NCBI RefSeq assembly: GCF_019468565.1
Contig: NZ_CP080521.1
Span: 5,766,001 to 5,830,000, forward strand
Length of the DNA: 64,000 nucleotides
Direction of reading: 5' to 3'
Origin: Pseudonocardia sp. DSM 110487
GTDB lineage: Bacteria; Actinomycetota; Actinomycetes; Mycobacteriales; Pseudonocardiaceae
Below, one piece after another: positions 15,539 through 24,065 of this stretch; the first letter of the stretch is position 1, and each line of letters opens with the position of its first letter. Position numbers and translations under genes: made by a program. Below the pieces are notes generated by a model. The model worked only from the letters and a program-made list of their open reading frames with translations. It made no database searches and was not told the origin of the DNA.

Positions 15539-16562
15539 GCTGCGCTTCGCCGTGCCCCGCATCGTGCCGACGCTCGCGGCCGCCGCCCTGCTCGCCGCCT
15601 GCGGTGGCCCTCCGTCGGCGGTCGTGCCTGGGGGCAGCGGCACGACCGCCCGCAACTGCGGCATCGACGTCACCGTCCCGGGCCCGCCGCAGCGGATCTA
15701 CGCCGCCTATCAGCCCGCGATCGAGATGGTGCACGCGCTCGGGGTGAGCGACCGCGTCGTCGGCACCGCCTACCTCGACGCGCAGGTGCTCCCGGAGTAC
15801 GCCGCGGCCCAGGCGGCGACCGACTACCTGCCTGAACTGCCCAGCCGGGAAGCACTGCTGGCGGCCAACCCCGACTTCGTCGTGTCCGGCTTCAACGATC
15901 TGTTCGCGACCGCGGGCTCCGAGTCGCTCGGCACGCGCGCGAGCCTGCGCGACCTCGGAGTCCAGTCGTGGATCTTCTCCCCGCTGTGCCCGAGCGCCGA
16001 CGGCATGGCCGACGAGGCGATCGACCCCGCGTCGGTGACGATCGAGAACGTCTACTCCGACGTGCGAGACCTGGGCAGGCTGTTCGGGGTCGAGGACCGC
16101 GCCGCGCGGGTGGTGGCGGACATGCAGGCTCGCATCGCGGCGGTGCAGCAGCGCGTGGCGGGGGCGTCCCGGCCGCGGGTCGCGGTGGTGCGGCCGCAGG
16201 ACGACGGCACGTTCCGGGTGGCGGGCGGGCCCGATTTCGTCACGCGGATCCTGGACATCGCGGGCGCCGACAACGCCTTCGCCGACCTGCAGGGCAGGCG
16301 CAACTTCCCGGTCGGGCCCGAGGAGATCGTCGCCCGCGATCCGGACGTGATCCTCACGAGCACGTGCTGCGACGGTTCCTACACACTCTCCGACGCCGAG
16401 CCCGACGCGGAACGCATCCGCACGAACCCCGCGTTCGCCGGGCTCAGCGCTGTGCGGGAGGGCCACGTGTACGGATTCCTCTTCGCCGACCGGGCCGCCG
16501 GGGTGCGGGTGCCGCACGCCGCGGAGCTGGTCGCCTCACTCGTGCACCCCGACCGCCGGTGA
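15537..16562 (+). CDS. FecB/BtuF-type ABC transporter substrate-binding lipoprotein
   Basis: About 341 residues form an extracytoplasmic binding protein anchored by a lipid. From ATG 15537 the product starts MLRFAVPR and has a hydrophobic core and the lipobox LAAC, an ideal lipoprotein signal. An upstream ATG (15519) would add six residues within a palindrome. The mature part is a two-lobe helical-backbone periplasmic-binding fold of the siderophore/cobalamin class. Two permease genes follow. No ATPase gene is nearby, so it must share one. The ligand could be a ferric siderophore or a cobamide, the latter suggested only by the adjacent corrinoid locus. Confidence 0.88.
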   Translation: MLRFAVPRIVPTLAAAALLAACGGPPSAVVPGGSGTTARNCGIDVTVPGPPQRIYAAYQPAIEMVHALGVSDRVVGTAYLDAQVLPEYAAAQAATDYLPELPSREALLAANPDFVVSGFNDLFATAGSESLGTRASLRDLGVQSWIFSPLCPSADGMADEAIDPASVTIENVYSDVRDLGRLFGVEDRAARVVADMQARIAAVQQRVAGASRPRVAVVRPQDDGTFRVAGGPDFVTRILDIAGADNAFADLQGRRNFPVGPEEIVARDPDVILTSTCCDGSYTLSDAEPDAERIRTNPAFAGLSAVREGHVYGFLFADRAAGVRVPHAAELVASLVHPDRR

Positions 16563-16590
16563 AGGATCCCTACACACACGCACTCAGCCC

Positions 16591-16676
16591 GCGACTCGCG
16601 TACATCCAGACCGCGACTCGCGGGGAACGGGGCTGCGCCCGTTCCGCGAGTCGCGCTGTGGGTGCGCGCGAGTCGC
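16591..16676. repeat. Nested palindrome, GCGACTCGC type (family C)
   Basis: Outer boxes GCGACTCGC (16591-16599) and GCGAGTCGC (16668-16676) enclose an inner stem of 16613-16631 against 16638-16654, which starts and ends with the same box. The left inner arm has two extra G. It lies between the lipoprotein and permease genes, and could be translated only if the permease started at the overlapping GTG at 16559. Confidence 0.75.
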
Positions 16677-17665
16677 ACTTTCGGTGCGCACGTGTCGTGG
16701 TGGGTGCCGCTGTCCTGGTCGCCGCGGCTGCCTGGCTCTCGCTGCTCGTCGGCACCCAGCCGATCACGCCCGCCGACCTCGTCGCGGCTCTCGCGGATCC
16801 GGCCGCCGGCAGCAGCGCGGTGGTGCTGCACCTGCGCCTCCCCCGCACGGCCGCGGGCCTGCTCGCCGGCGCAGGGCTCGGGCTGGCGGGCGCCGTGGCG
16901 CAGGGGCTCACCCGCAACCCCCTCGCGGGGCCGGAAGTGCTCGGCGTCAACGGCGGGGCGGCGTTCGCGGCGGTGGTCGCGATCTCACTGGTCGGGGTCG
17001 GCCCGCTCGGCGGCTACGTGTGGTTCTGCTTCGCAGGCGCAGTGCTCGCGCTGGCCGCCGTACTGGCGATCGCCACCACCGGACGCGGCGGCGCCACACC
17101 CGTGAAGATCGCCATGGCCGGGGCCGCGGTGTCGGCCCTGCTGTTCTCGCTGACGTCGGCGATCGTGTTGCGCAACCACGATCTGTTCGAGCGGTTCCGG
17201 TTCTGGCTCGTCGGCTCGCTGACGAGGGCCGACCTGCCCACCGTGCTCCAGGCCACCCCGTTCCTCGCCGCGGGTGCGGTGCTCGCGCTCGCCCTCGCGC
17301 GCCCGCTGGACGCGGCCGCGCTCGGCGACGACACGGCACGCAGCATCGGCGCCCGGCCGGCCGTGGTTCGCGGGCTGGCGGTCGTGGCGATCGTGGTCCT
17401 CGCGGGCACGGCGACGGCGGTCGCCGGTCCGGTCGGGTTCGTCGGGCTGGTCGTGCCGCACGCCGCACGGATGCTCACCGGCCCCGCCCACGTGCGTGTG
17501 CTGCCGCTCTCGGCGCTGCTCGGGGCGCTGGTGCTGCTCATGGCCGACGTCGCGGGCCGGGTGGTGCTGCGGCCCGAAGAGGTGCAGGTCGGCGTCACCG
17601 CCGCGGTTCTGGGCGCGCCGGTCTTCCTGTACCTGGTCCGCAGGCGCCGGGTGGCGTGGCCATGA
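16658..17665 (+). CDS. FecCD-family ABC transporter permease (first)
   Basis: This is a polytopic inner-membrane permease of the iron-siderophore/B12 type, about 335 residues with some eight to ten hydrophobic helices. Family hallmarks are LRLPRTAAGLLAGAGLGLAG, RNPLAGPEVLGVNGGA, a GDDTARSIG coupling loop, and GPVGFVGLVVPHAAR. The start is uncertain. GTG 16559 overlaps the lipoprotein stop but would add about 33 residues encoded by the palindrome. GTG 16658, 16697 or 16700 give normal N-termini, and 16658 is used here. It is followed by the second permease with ATGA overlap. Confidence 0.88.
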   Translation: MGARESHFRCARVVVGAAVLVAAAAWLSLLVGTQPITPADLVAALADPAAGSSAVVLHLRLPRTAAGLLAGAGLGLAGAVAQGLTRNPLAGPEVLGVNGGAAFAAVVAISLVGVGPLGGYVWFCFAGAVLALAAVLAIATTGRGGATPVKIAMAGAAVSALLFSLTSAIVLRNHDLFERFRFWLVGSLTRADLPTVLQATPFLAAGAVLALALARPLDAAALGDDTARSIGARPAVVRGLAVVAIVVLAGTATAVAGPVGFVGLVVPHAARMLTGPAHVRVLPLSALLGALVLLMADVAGRVVLRPEEVQVGVTAAVLGAPVFLYLVRRRRVAWP

Positions 17666-18687
17666 CCGCGACACTGCGGGCAGGGCGCGTCTCGCTGCGG
17701 GTCGAGCCGGCGTCGGTGCTGCTCGGTGCGGCGGCATGGGCCGCCGCGCTCGCGGTGGCGCTGTACGCGGTGACCGTCGGCGACTACCCGATGCCGCTGT
17801 CCACCGTGCTCGACACGCTCGCCGGCGACGGCACCCTGCTCACCTACGACGTCGTGGTACGCAACCGGCTGCCCCGGGCGCTCGTCGGGCTGCTGGTCGG
17901 CGCGTCGCTGGGAATGGCGGGCATGGTGCTGCAGCGCATCGCGCGCAACCCGCTCGTCAGCCCGGACGTGATCGGCGTCGGCGCCGGGGCGTCGGCGGGC
18001 GCCGTGGTGATGATCGTGGTGGTCGGGGCGGGCGCGCCCGCCGTCGCCGCCGGTGCGCTGACCGGTGCCGTCGCGGCCGCGGCGACCGTCTACGCGATCG
18101 CCGCCCGCGGCGGGTTCAGGGGTTACCAGCTCGTCCTGGTCGGCATCGGGGTCACCGCGCTGGCGAACGCGGCCGCGTCGTTCCTGCTCACCCGCTCCGA
18201 CCGGTACGCGGCCAAGCAGGCGGCCACCTGGCTGGTGGGGGACGTCGCAGGCCGTTCGTGGCCCGACGTGCTCACCGTGGCGGCCGGGCTCGCGGTCGGC
18301 GCGCCGATGGTGCTGCTGCTGACCCGCCACCTGCGGCTGCTGGAGCTGGGCGACGACATCGCGCGCGCCCTCGACGGCCGGATCGGCACCGCCCGGGCGG
18401 CGCTGGTGGCGAGCGCGGTGGGACTCACCGCGCTCGCCACGGCCGCGGCGGGACCGATCGGGTTCGTCGCGCTGGTCGCACCGCAGATCGTGCGCCGGGT
18501 GCTCGCCACGCAGGCCGCGGGCCTGCTGCCCGTGGCCGGGGTCGGCGCGCTCGTCGTGGCCGCGGCCGACCTCGCCGCGCGGCGCCTGTTCAGCCCGGAC
18601 GAGCTGCCGGCCGGGGTGCTGACCGCCGCCGTCGGCGCGCCCGTGCTGCTGTACCTGCTGGTGCGGGTCAGCCGCCGTAACGGCTGA
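17662..18687 (+). CDS. FecCD-family ABC transporter permease (second)
   Basis: This 341-residue permease is homologous to its upstream partner, and the two are expected to form a heterodimeric channel. It shows RNRLPRALVGLLVGASLGMAG, RNPLVSPDVIGVGAGAS, the LGDDIARALDG coupling helix and GPIGFVALVAPQIVRR. ATG overlaps the preceding stop. Its last 20 nt overlap the 3' end of the convergent pyridoxamine-oxidase-like gene, leaving no room for a terminator. A heterodimer favours siderophore-type systems over BtuC, which is a homodimer. Confidence 0.92.
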   Translation: MTATLRAGRVSLRVEPASVLLGAAAWAAALAVALYAVTVGDYPMPLSTVLDTLAGDGTLLTYDVVVRNRLPRALVGLLVGASLGMAGMVLQRIARNPLVSPDVIGVGAGASAGAVVMIVVVGAGAPAVAAGALTGAVAAAATVYAIAARGGFRGYQLVLVGIGVTALANAAASFLLTRSDRYAAKQAATWLVGDVAGRSWPDVLTVAAGLAVGAPMVLLLTRHLRLLELGDDIARALDGRIGTARAALVASAVGLTALATAAAGPIGFVALVAPQIVRRVLATQAAGLLPVAGVGALVVAAADLAARRLFSPDELPAGVLTAAVGAPVLLYLLVRVSRRNG

Positions 18688-19102
18688 CCCGCTCCGGCCG
18701 GATGACGATGCGGACCAGATCCGCCGACACCATCTGCTCCAGCGTGGCGGCCTTCTCCGGGTCGTCCAGATCCCAGTAGCGCGCGCCGAGGCGGCCGGCG
18801 AGCTCCCTGGCGCCGTCCTCCTCGACGGTCGCGCTGCCGCTGATCGCGATCCAGTTCTCCGGCTCCCCGACGGCATTGGCCGCCACGAGCGACGCCCGCG
18901 GATCCCGGCGCACCCGTCTGACCTTCGGCGAGGAGGTCAGGGAGAACAGCTGCACCGCGCCGTCCTCGGTCACCTCGAACCACACCGGCCGGGGCGCGGG
19001 GAGACCGTCACCGCCCGCCACGGTGAGGAAGCCCATGCGGGGCGTCGCCAGGAACTCCCGGTCAGCGGCGGTCAAATCTGCGCTTCTCGTCATGCTGCTC
19101 AT
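18668..19102 (-). CDS. PPOX-class (pyridoxamine 5'-phosphate oxidase-like) flavin/F420-binding protein
   Basis: This 144-residue split-barrel protein has N-terminal LATPRMGFLTVAGGDGLPAPRPVWFEV, the classic strand pair of the PPOX/FDOR fold, followed by SPKVRRVRRDPRASLVAAN and WIAISGSATV. Members bind FMN, F420 or haem and perform reductions or stress-related roles. ATG 19102 is used; ATG 19093 is also possible. It converges on, and overlaps by 20 nt, the FecCD permease gene. The exact substrate is unknown. Confidence 0.85.
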   Translation of the reverse strand: MSSMTRSADLTAADREFLATPRMGFLTVAGGDGLPAPRPVWFEVTEDGAVQLFSLTSSPKVRRVRRDPRASLVAANAVGEPENWIAISGSATVEEDGARELAGRLGARYWDLDDPEKAATLEQMVSADLVRIVIRPERVSRYGG

Positions 19103-19161
19103 CAACCGATCGCCAACGCGATTCGGGGACCGATCATTCCGCCGGCGCTACGGTGGGGGCC

Positions 19162-19803
19162 GTGCCCGACGAGTCCGCCGCCCGTTTCCTGCGCGTCTCC
19201 GACGCCGAGCGCGAGCACGTCGTCGGGCTGCTGCAGCGGGCCACCGGCACGGGGCTGCTCGACGTCGACGAGTTCACCCGCCGCGTCGACACCGCCCTCA
19301 CGGCACGCACCCGCGGCGAGCTGAACGCCGTGCTGCTCGACCTGCCCGGCCTGACCCACCCGGACCGTCCCGCGCAGGTGCCGATCCCCGCCCGGCCTCC
19401 CGTGCACCGGCCCACCCCGGTCGTGACCGACAACGGCACCGGCCACGAGGTCCGCAGCATGCTCGGCTCCGTCCGCCGCCGGGGTGTCTGGGACGTGCCC
19501 GCGCACCTGGTGGTGCGCACCACCCTCGGCTCGGCGGAGCTCGACTTCACCGAGGCGCGCATCCCGCACGAGGTCGTCGACATCGAGCTCGAGGTGGTGG
19601 CGGGCTCGGTGGAGCTGCGGCTCCCCGCGGGGGCCCGCGTGGAGCACGGCGACCTCGAGGCCACGCTCTCCGGCATCGAGAACCGCCTGCGGGGCCGCCC
19701 GGACGCACCGGAGGGCCCGCTCTTCCGGATCCGCGGCTCGGTGCGCGCGGGCTCCGTGGAGATCCTCCCACCCCGCCGCGCCCACTGGTGGCGCCGCTCC
19801 TGA
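19162..19803 (+). CDS. DUF1707 domain protein with C-terminal LiaF-like domain
   Basis: This protein has about 213 residues. The N-terminal DUF1707 (RVSDAEREHVVGLLQRATGTGLLDVDEFTRRV) is a short helical domain frequent in actinobacterial membrane-stress proteins. A linker leads to a beta-rich C-terminal domain (RSMLGSVRRRGVWDVPAHLVVRTTLGSAELDFTEA) like the LiaF/DUF4097-type beta-solenoid. There is no transmembrane helix. GTG 19162 is chosen; GTG 19153 is in frame just upstream. It ends at a large palindrome facing the convergent lysR-family gene. Its role is unknown, possibly envelope-stress signalling. Confidence 0.82.
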   Translation: MPDESAARFLRVSDAEREHVVGLLQRATGTGLLDVDEFTRRVDTALTARTRGELNAVLLDLPGLTHPDRPAQVPIPARPPVHRPTPVVTDNGTGHEVRSMLGSVRRRGVWDVPAHLVVRTTLGSAELDFTEARIPHEVVDIELEVVAGSVELRLPAGARVEHGDLEATLSGIENRLRGRPDAPEGPLFRIRGSVRAGSVEILPPRRAHWWRRS

Positions 19804-19809
19804 ACCAGA

Positions 19810-19866
19810 TTCCGACGAACGGCGCGTTGGTCGGAACCTATCCGACGAACGCGCCGTTCGTCGGAA
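19810..19866. repeat. Nested palindrome, TTCCGACGAAC type (family B)
   Basis: Perfect 17-bp outer arms TTCCGACGAACGGCGCG (19810-19826) and 19850-19866 enclose an inner inverted repeat of GTCGGA/TCCGAC. It fills the gap between the convergent DUF1707 and lysR-family genes and probably acts as a bidirectional terminator. A single-stem relative is at 8110-8136. Confidence 0.8.
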
Positions 19867-19871
19867 ATCGG

Positions 19872-20762
19872 CTACGGCACCGTCTCCGCCACGACCTCGG
19901 CGAAGGCGCGGATCCGCGCGTTCTCGTGGTCCTGGTGCCACACCAGTCCGAGAGCCGACTCCGGGAGACCCGCCACCGGGACGTCCACCACGTCGCGGCG
20001 GCGGTGGTAGGCGGCGGTGGGCGCGCACAGCAGCATGCCGCCGCGGTTGGCGGCGATCAGCCACACGCCCTCCTGCAGGGTGCTCACGGCCGGGCCACTC
20101 GGGATGGGCAGCCCGCTGGGAGTGGTGGTGGGTGCGTGGGCGCGGCGCCAGTACTCAACGGCGGGTTCGGCCGCGGAGATCAGCGGGACGTCCGCGAGCT
20201 CCTCGGCCGAGACCTCGGACCGCCGGGCGAGCGGGTGGCGGGTGGAGATCGCGAGGCGTTGCGGCTGCCGCGAGAACACCGGACCCAGCACGAGGCCCTC
20301 CTCCTCGACGGGCAGCAGCACGACGGCGGCGTCGACCTCACCGCGGTGTACCGGCCCGAACGGGTCCGACAGCGGGATCTCGGCGATCTCGACGCTGCTG
20401 CGGGCGTGCCGGTCCTGGAAGGCGGTGACGGCGCCGAGCAGGCGGTCGTCGGCCGTGCCCTGGAACCCGACGCGCAGCGGGCCGGGAACCGACCGGGCCT
20501 CGGAACGCGTCTCGTCGACCGCCGCCCGCAGCGCGCCGTACGCGGGTTCGAGCGCGCCGCGGAACCGCTGCCCGAGCGGGGTGAGCCGCACGCTGCGGCT
20601 GGTGCGGCTGACGAGCCGCGCGCCCACGCGCCGTTCGAGGGAACCGATCAGCTGGCTCACCCGGCTCTGCGAGACGTAGAGCCGCTCCCCCGTACGCCCG
20701 AAGTGCAGCTCGTCGGCGAGGACGAGGAAGCACTCCAGCTCGCGGATCTCCAGCCCGGCCAT
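19872..20762 (-). CDS. LysR-family transcriptional regulator
   Basis: This 296-residue regulator has an N-terminal helix-turn-helix (LHFGRTGERLYVSQSRVSQLIGSLE, about residues 19-43) and a C-terminal type 2 periplasmic-binding effector domain from about residue 92. It is divergent from an MFS exporter gene, with an 88-nt gap holding a T-N11-A dyad. The usual arrangement is an autorepressed regulator activating the divergent gene when its ligand is present. The ligand is likely an exported compound. Confidence 0.93.
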   Translation of the reverse strand: MAGLEIRELECFLVLADELHFGRTGERLYVSQSRVSQLIGSLERRVGARLVSRTSRSVRLTPLGQRFRGALEPAYGALRAAVDETRSEARSVPGPLRVGFQGTADDRLLGAVTAFQDRHARSSVEIAEIPLSDPFGPVHRGEVDAAVVLLPVEEEGLVLGPVFSRQPQRLAISTRHPLARRSEVSAEELADVPLISAAEPAVEYWRRAHAPTTTPSGLPIPSGPAVSTLQEGVWLIAANRGGMLLCAPTAAYHRRRDVVDVPVAGLPESALGLVWHQDHENARIRAFAEVVAETVP

Positions 20763-20778
20763 GCTCCGCCTCCGATCG

Positions 20779-20793
20779 ATGAGCCTCGCTCAT
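20779..20793. promoter_or_regulatory. LysR-type operator
   Basis: ATGAGC-CTC-GCTCAT is a perfect 6-bp dyad containing T-N11-A (20780 and 20792). It lies in the divergent gap between the lysR-family gene and the MFS gene. Confidence 0.6.
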
Positions 20794-20850
20794 GGAAGCG
20801 TGAGAGCTCCGTCGTTGTTCCGCGGCGCCGCCGGCGGTCTGCTGGGGATC

Positions 20851-22002
20851 ATGACGCAAGCGACTCGCACGGCCGGTTGGCCTGCCGTGCTCGTGGTGGC
20901 AACCGGCATCTTCACGGTCGTCACGTCGGAGATGCTGCCGGTGGGGCTGCTCACCCCGATGGGCGCCGCGCTGCACGTCAGCGAGGGGACGGCGGGGCAG
21001 ACGCTGACGACGACGGGGATCGTCGCGGCGATCGCGGCACCGCTGGTGGTGCCCGCGCTCGGCCGCCTCGACCGCCGGACGGCACTGGTGGCGCTAGCGG
21101 CGCTGCTCGCGGCGGCCAACCTGCTGGCCGCGTGGTCGCCCACCTTCGCCGTGATGATCGTCGCCCGCGTGCTGGTGGGGATCGCGATGGGCGGGATCTG
21201 GTCGCTCGCGGCGGGGCTCGCGGTGCGGCTCGTGCCACCAGGCGCCGTGGGACGCGCGACGGCCACGATCTTCAGCGGCATTGCCGTCGCCTCCGTGCTG
21301 GGGGTTCCGGCGGGGACGTTCCTCGACGCGCTCGCCGGATGGCGGGCGGCGTTCGTGGTGGTCGGGGCATTGTCGGGACTGGTGGCACTGGCGTTGGCGC
21401 TCGTGCTCCCAGCGCTGCCGGCCGAGCGTGCGCCGGGTTTCTCCGGCGTCGCCACACTGCTGCGCAACCCGCGGGTCGTCACCGGGCTCGTCGTGGTCGC
21501 GCTGCTCGTCGTCGGGCACTTCGGCGCCTACACCTACGTGCGCCCGGTGCTGGAGGGCCTCGCGATCGACGCACCGCTGATCGGCACGCTGCTGCTGGTC
21601 TACGGCGTCGCCGGCGTGCTCGGCAACTTCGTCGCCGGCACAGCCGCCGTCCGGTCGGTCGGGCGAACCGTGCTGGTGCTCGCCGGTCTGCTGGTGGGCG
21701 CCGTGGCGCTGCTCGCGGTCGCTCCGTCAGCACCCGCGGCGGCCGTCGCGCTCGTGGTGTGGGGGCTGGGATACGGGGGCGTCTCGGTGACCGCCCAGAC
21801 CTGGATGATGCTCGCCGCACCCGACGACCGCGAGACGGCATCGTCGCTCTTCGCCGGCGTGTTCAACGGGGCCATCGCGCTGGGCGCGGTCGGCGGCGGC
21901 CTGGTGGTCGACGGCTTCGGCCCGGCGGCGGTACTGGCCTGGGGCGCCGTGCTGGTGCTCGGTGCGCTGGTGGCAATGGCGATCGGCCGGCCCGTCCGCT
22001 GA
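20851..22002 (+). CDS. MFS transporter, DHA1-type exporter
   Basis: This 383-residue major facilitator has about 12 membrane helices. It resembles the AraJ/NepI/YdhP group: EMLPVGLLTPMGAALHVSEGTAGQ near the N-terminus, GRLDRRTALVAL in the loop after helix 2 and RVLVGIAMGGIWSLAAGLAVRL in helix 4. Such proteins export purines, arabinose or drugs. ATG 20851 is used, with GGGGATC upstream. It is controlled, probably, by the divergent LysR protein. Its stop directly abuts the stop of the convergent lspA-like gene. Confidence 0.9.
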   Translation: MTQATRTAGWPAVLVVATGIFTVVTSEMLPVGLLTPMGAALHVSEGTAGQTLTTTGIVAAIAAPLVVPALGRLDRRTALVALAALLAAANLLAAWSPTFAVMIVARVLVGIAMGGIWSLAAGLAVRLVPPGAVGRATATIFSGIAVASVLGVPAGTFLDALAGWRAAFVVVGALSGLVALALALVLPALPAERAPGFSGVATLLRNPRVVTGLVVVALLVVGHFGAYTYVRPVLEGLAIDAPLIGTLLLVYGVAGVLGNFVAGTAAVRSVGRTVLVLAGLLVGAVALLAVAPSAPAAAVALVVWGLGYGGVSVTAQTWMMLAAPDDRETASSLFAGVFNGAIALGAVGGGLVVDGFGPAAVLAWGAVLVLGALVAMAIGRPVR

Positions 22003-22536
22003 TCAGCCGAGAGAAGTGCTCGGGGTGGGCCGAGGCGTGAGCCCGAGCGTGGAGAGGGTGACGATCAGGACGCCCGCGGCGAAGAGCGCGATGTCCGCGA
22101 CGTTGCCGATGAACCAGTCGAAGTAGGCGATGAAGTCGACCACGTGCCCCTGGCCGAACGACGGTGCTCGCAGGAGCCGGTCGAGGAAGTGCGTGACGGC
22201 GCCGCCGAGGAACAGGCCGATGCAGACTGCCCACGCCCGCGAGCGGACTCGCCACGTGAACCAGGATGCGGCCAGCACCGCGCCGCCCGCGGCGATCGTG
22301 AACACCCACGTGGCACCGGTGCCGATGGAGAACGCGGCGCCCGGGTTGTAGATCAGCTTGATGCCGAGCGCGTCCCCGAGCACGGGGAACCGCTCCCCGA
22401 CCGGCAGGGTGGCCTCGGCCCACGCCTTGGAGAGCTGATCGGCGGCCAGCACGACCACCGCGACGGCGACCGCGATCCACGGTGCACGGCGCGTCCAGTA
22501 CTGCACGCGCCGGTCGGTCGATGCCGGCGGGGTCAT
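22003..22536 (-). CDS. lspA: Signal peptidase II family protein, divergent
   Basis: This 177-residue membrane aspartyl protease family member would cleave prolipoprotein signal peptides. Four hydrophobic helices are visible. The catalytic Asp pair appears to be D119 (HFLDRL) and D148 (GNVADIA); the N-terminal DQLSK and the NPGAAFS motif are present. The first active-site motif is unusual: the family has an Asn three residues before the first Asp, but His116 occupies that place here, and the usual FN before VAD is GN. This could be a paralogue with altered activity. ATG 22536 is preferred over GTG 22539. Confidence 0.85.
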   Translation of the reverse strand: MTPPASTDRRVQYWTRRAPWIAVAVAVVVLAADQLSKAWAEATLPVGERFPVLGDALGIKLIYNPGAAFSIGTGATWVFTIAAGGAVLAASWFTWRVRSRAWAVCIGLFLGGAVTHFLDRLLRAPSFGQGHVVDFIAYFDWFIGNVADIALFAAGVLIVTLSTLGLTPRPTPSTSLG

Positions 22537-22557
22537 CACTCGATCCTGCCAGGTCCT

Positions 22558-24060
22558 TCAGGATCGGGTGAGCGCCCGCCTTCGCCGCTTGGCCACCGGC
22601 AGCACCAGCGGGATCACCAGCGCCAATGCCACGACGATCCAGAGGAACACCGTGATCGGCGAGGACACCAGGATCGACGGGTCACCCTCGGACAGGGTGA
22701 GCGCGCGGCGCAGCTGCTGCTCGGCGAGCGGGCCGAGGATCAAGCCGACCACGGCCGGTGCGACCGGCACCTCCGCGGCGCGCATCAGGAGCCCGAGCAG
22801 CCCCAGTGCGCACAGCACCAGCAGGTCGACGGCGGTGCCGCCGGCGGCATACGCGCCGAGCGTCGCGAACACCAGCACACCGGCGTAGATGGCGTAGGCC
22901 GGGATCGTGAGCAGCCGGGCCCACATCCGCACCAGCGGCAGGTTGAGCACCAGCAACATCACGTTGCCGACGTACAGGCTCGCGATGAGCGTCCAGACCA
23001 GGTCGCCGGACTCGGAGAAGAGCTGCGGGCCCGGCTGCAGCCCGTAGGACTGGAACGCCGTGAGGATCACCGCAGCCGTGGCCGACGTGGGCAGCCCGAT
23101 CGTCAGCAGCGGCACCAGCACGCCTGCCGCGGCTGCGTTGTTGGCGGCCTCGGGCCCGGCGACGCCCTCGATCGCCCCGCGCCCGAACTCCTCCGGGTGC
23201 TTGGTGAGCCGCTTCTCCGCCGCGTAGGACAGGAAGGTCGGCACCTCGGCGCCGCCTGCGGGGAGGCTGCCGATCGGGAACCCGAGCGCGGTGCCCCGCA
23301 GCCATGCGGGCCACGACCGGCGGAAGTCCGAGCGGGAGAGCACCACGGCACCGCGCAGCGGCTCGACGGTGGCGTGCCCGGTGCCGGTGAGCAGGTGCCC
23401 GAACGCCTCGGAGAGCGCGAACAGCGCCACGACCACGATCACGACGTCGATCCCGTCGAGCAGCGCGTCGATGCCGTATGTCAGCCGCGGCTGCCCGGTC
23501 TGGGCGTCGATCCCGATCAGCCCGATCGTGACGCCGACCAGCAGGCTCGCGAAGCCCTTGAGCAGGTTCGGGCCGAGCAGTGCGCTCACCGTGACGAACG
23601 CGACGGCCATCAGCGCCACGTACTCGGGCGGGCCGAAGCCGGTGGCGAAGTCGGCCACGACGGGCGCGAGGAACGTCAGCGCAACGGTGCCGATCGTTCC
23701 GGCGACGAAGCTGCCCAGCGCGGCCGTGGCGAGCGCTGCGGCCGCCCGCCCGGCGCGGGCCATCTTGTTGCCCTCGAGAGCCGAGATCATCGAGGCGCTC
23801 TCGCCGGGCGTGTTGAGCAGGATCGACGTGGTCGATCCGCCGTACATGCCGCCGTAGTAGATCCCGGCGAACATGATCAGCGCGCTGGAGGGCTCCAGCC
23901 GGAACGTGATCGGCAGCAGCAGCGCGACGGTGAGCGCCGGGCCGATCCCGGGCAGCACGCCCACCGCGGTGCCGATGGTGACGCCGATCAGTGCCCACAG
24001 CAGGTGCTCCACGGTCAGCGCGGAGGCGAAGCCCTCCAGGAGGAGCGTGACGCCGTCCAT
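22558..24060 (-). CDS. tctA: Tripartite tricarboxylate transporter, large membrane subunit TctA
   Basis: This 500-residue integral membrane protein has about 11-12 helices and the TctA signatures GVLPGIGPALTVALLLP near the N-terminus, YYGGMYGGSTTSILLNTPGE, and the second-half repeat PIGSLPAGGAEVPTFLSY. It is the sodium- or proton-driven pore of a secondary importer for citrate-like acids. It is the last gene of tctC-tctB-tctA, all on the minus strand with tight spacing. The C-terminus is Lys/Arg rich (KRRRRALTRS). Confidence 0.95.
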   Translation of the reverse strand: MDGVTLLLEGFASALTVEHLLWALIGVTIGTAVGVLPGIGPALTVALLLPITFRLEPSSALIMFAGIYYGGMYGGSTTSILLNTPGESASMISALEGNKMARAGRAAAALATAALGSFVAGTIGTVALTFLAPVVADFATGFGPPEYVALMAVAFVTVSALLGPNLLKGFASLLVGVTIGLIGIDAQTGQPRLTYGIDALLDGIDVVIVVVALFALSEAFGHLLTGTGHATVEPLRGAVVLSRSDFRRSWPAWLRGTALGFPIGSLPAGGAEVPTFLSYAAEKRLTKHPEEFGRGAIEGVAGPEAANNAAAAGVLVPLLTIGLPTSATAAVILTAFQSYGLQPGPQLFSESGDLVWTLIASLYVGNVMLLVLNLPLVRMWARLLTIPAYAIYAGVLVFATLGAYAAGGTAVDLLVLCALGLLGLLMRAAEVPVAPAVVGLILGPLAEQQLRRALTLSEGDPSILVSSPITVFLWIVVALALVIPLVLPVAKRRRRALTRS

Positions 24061-24065
24061 CACAC

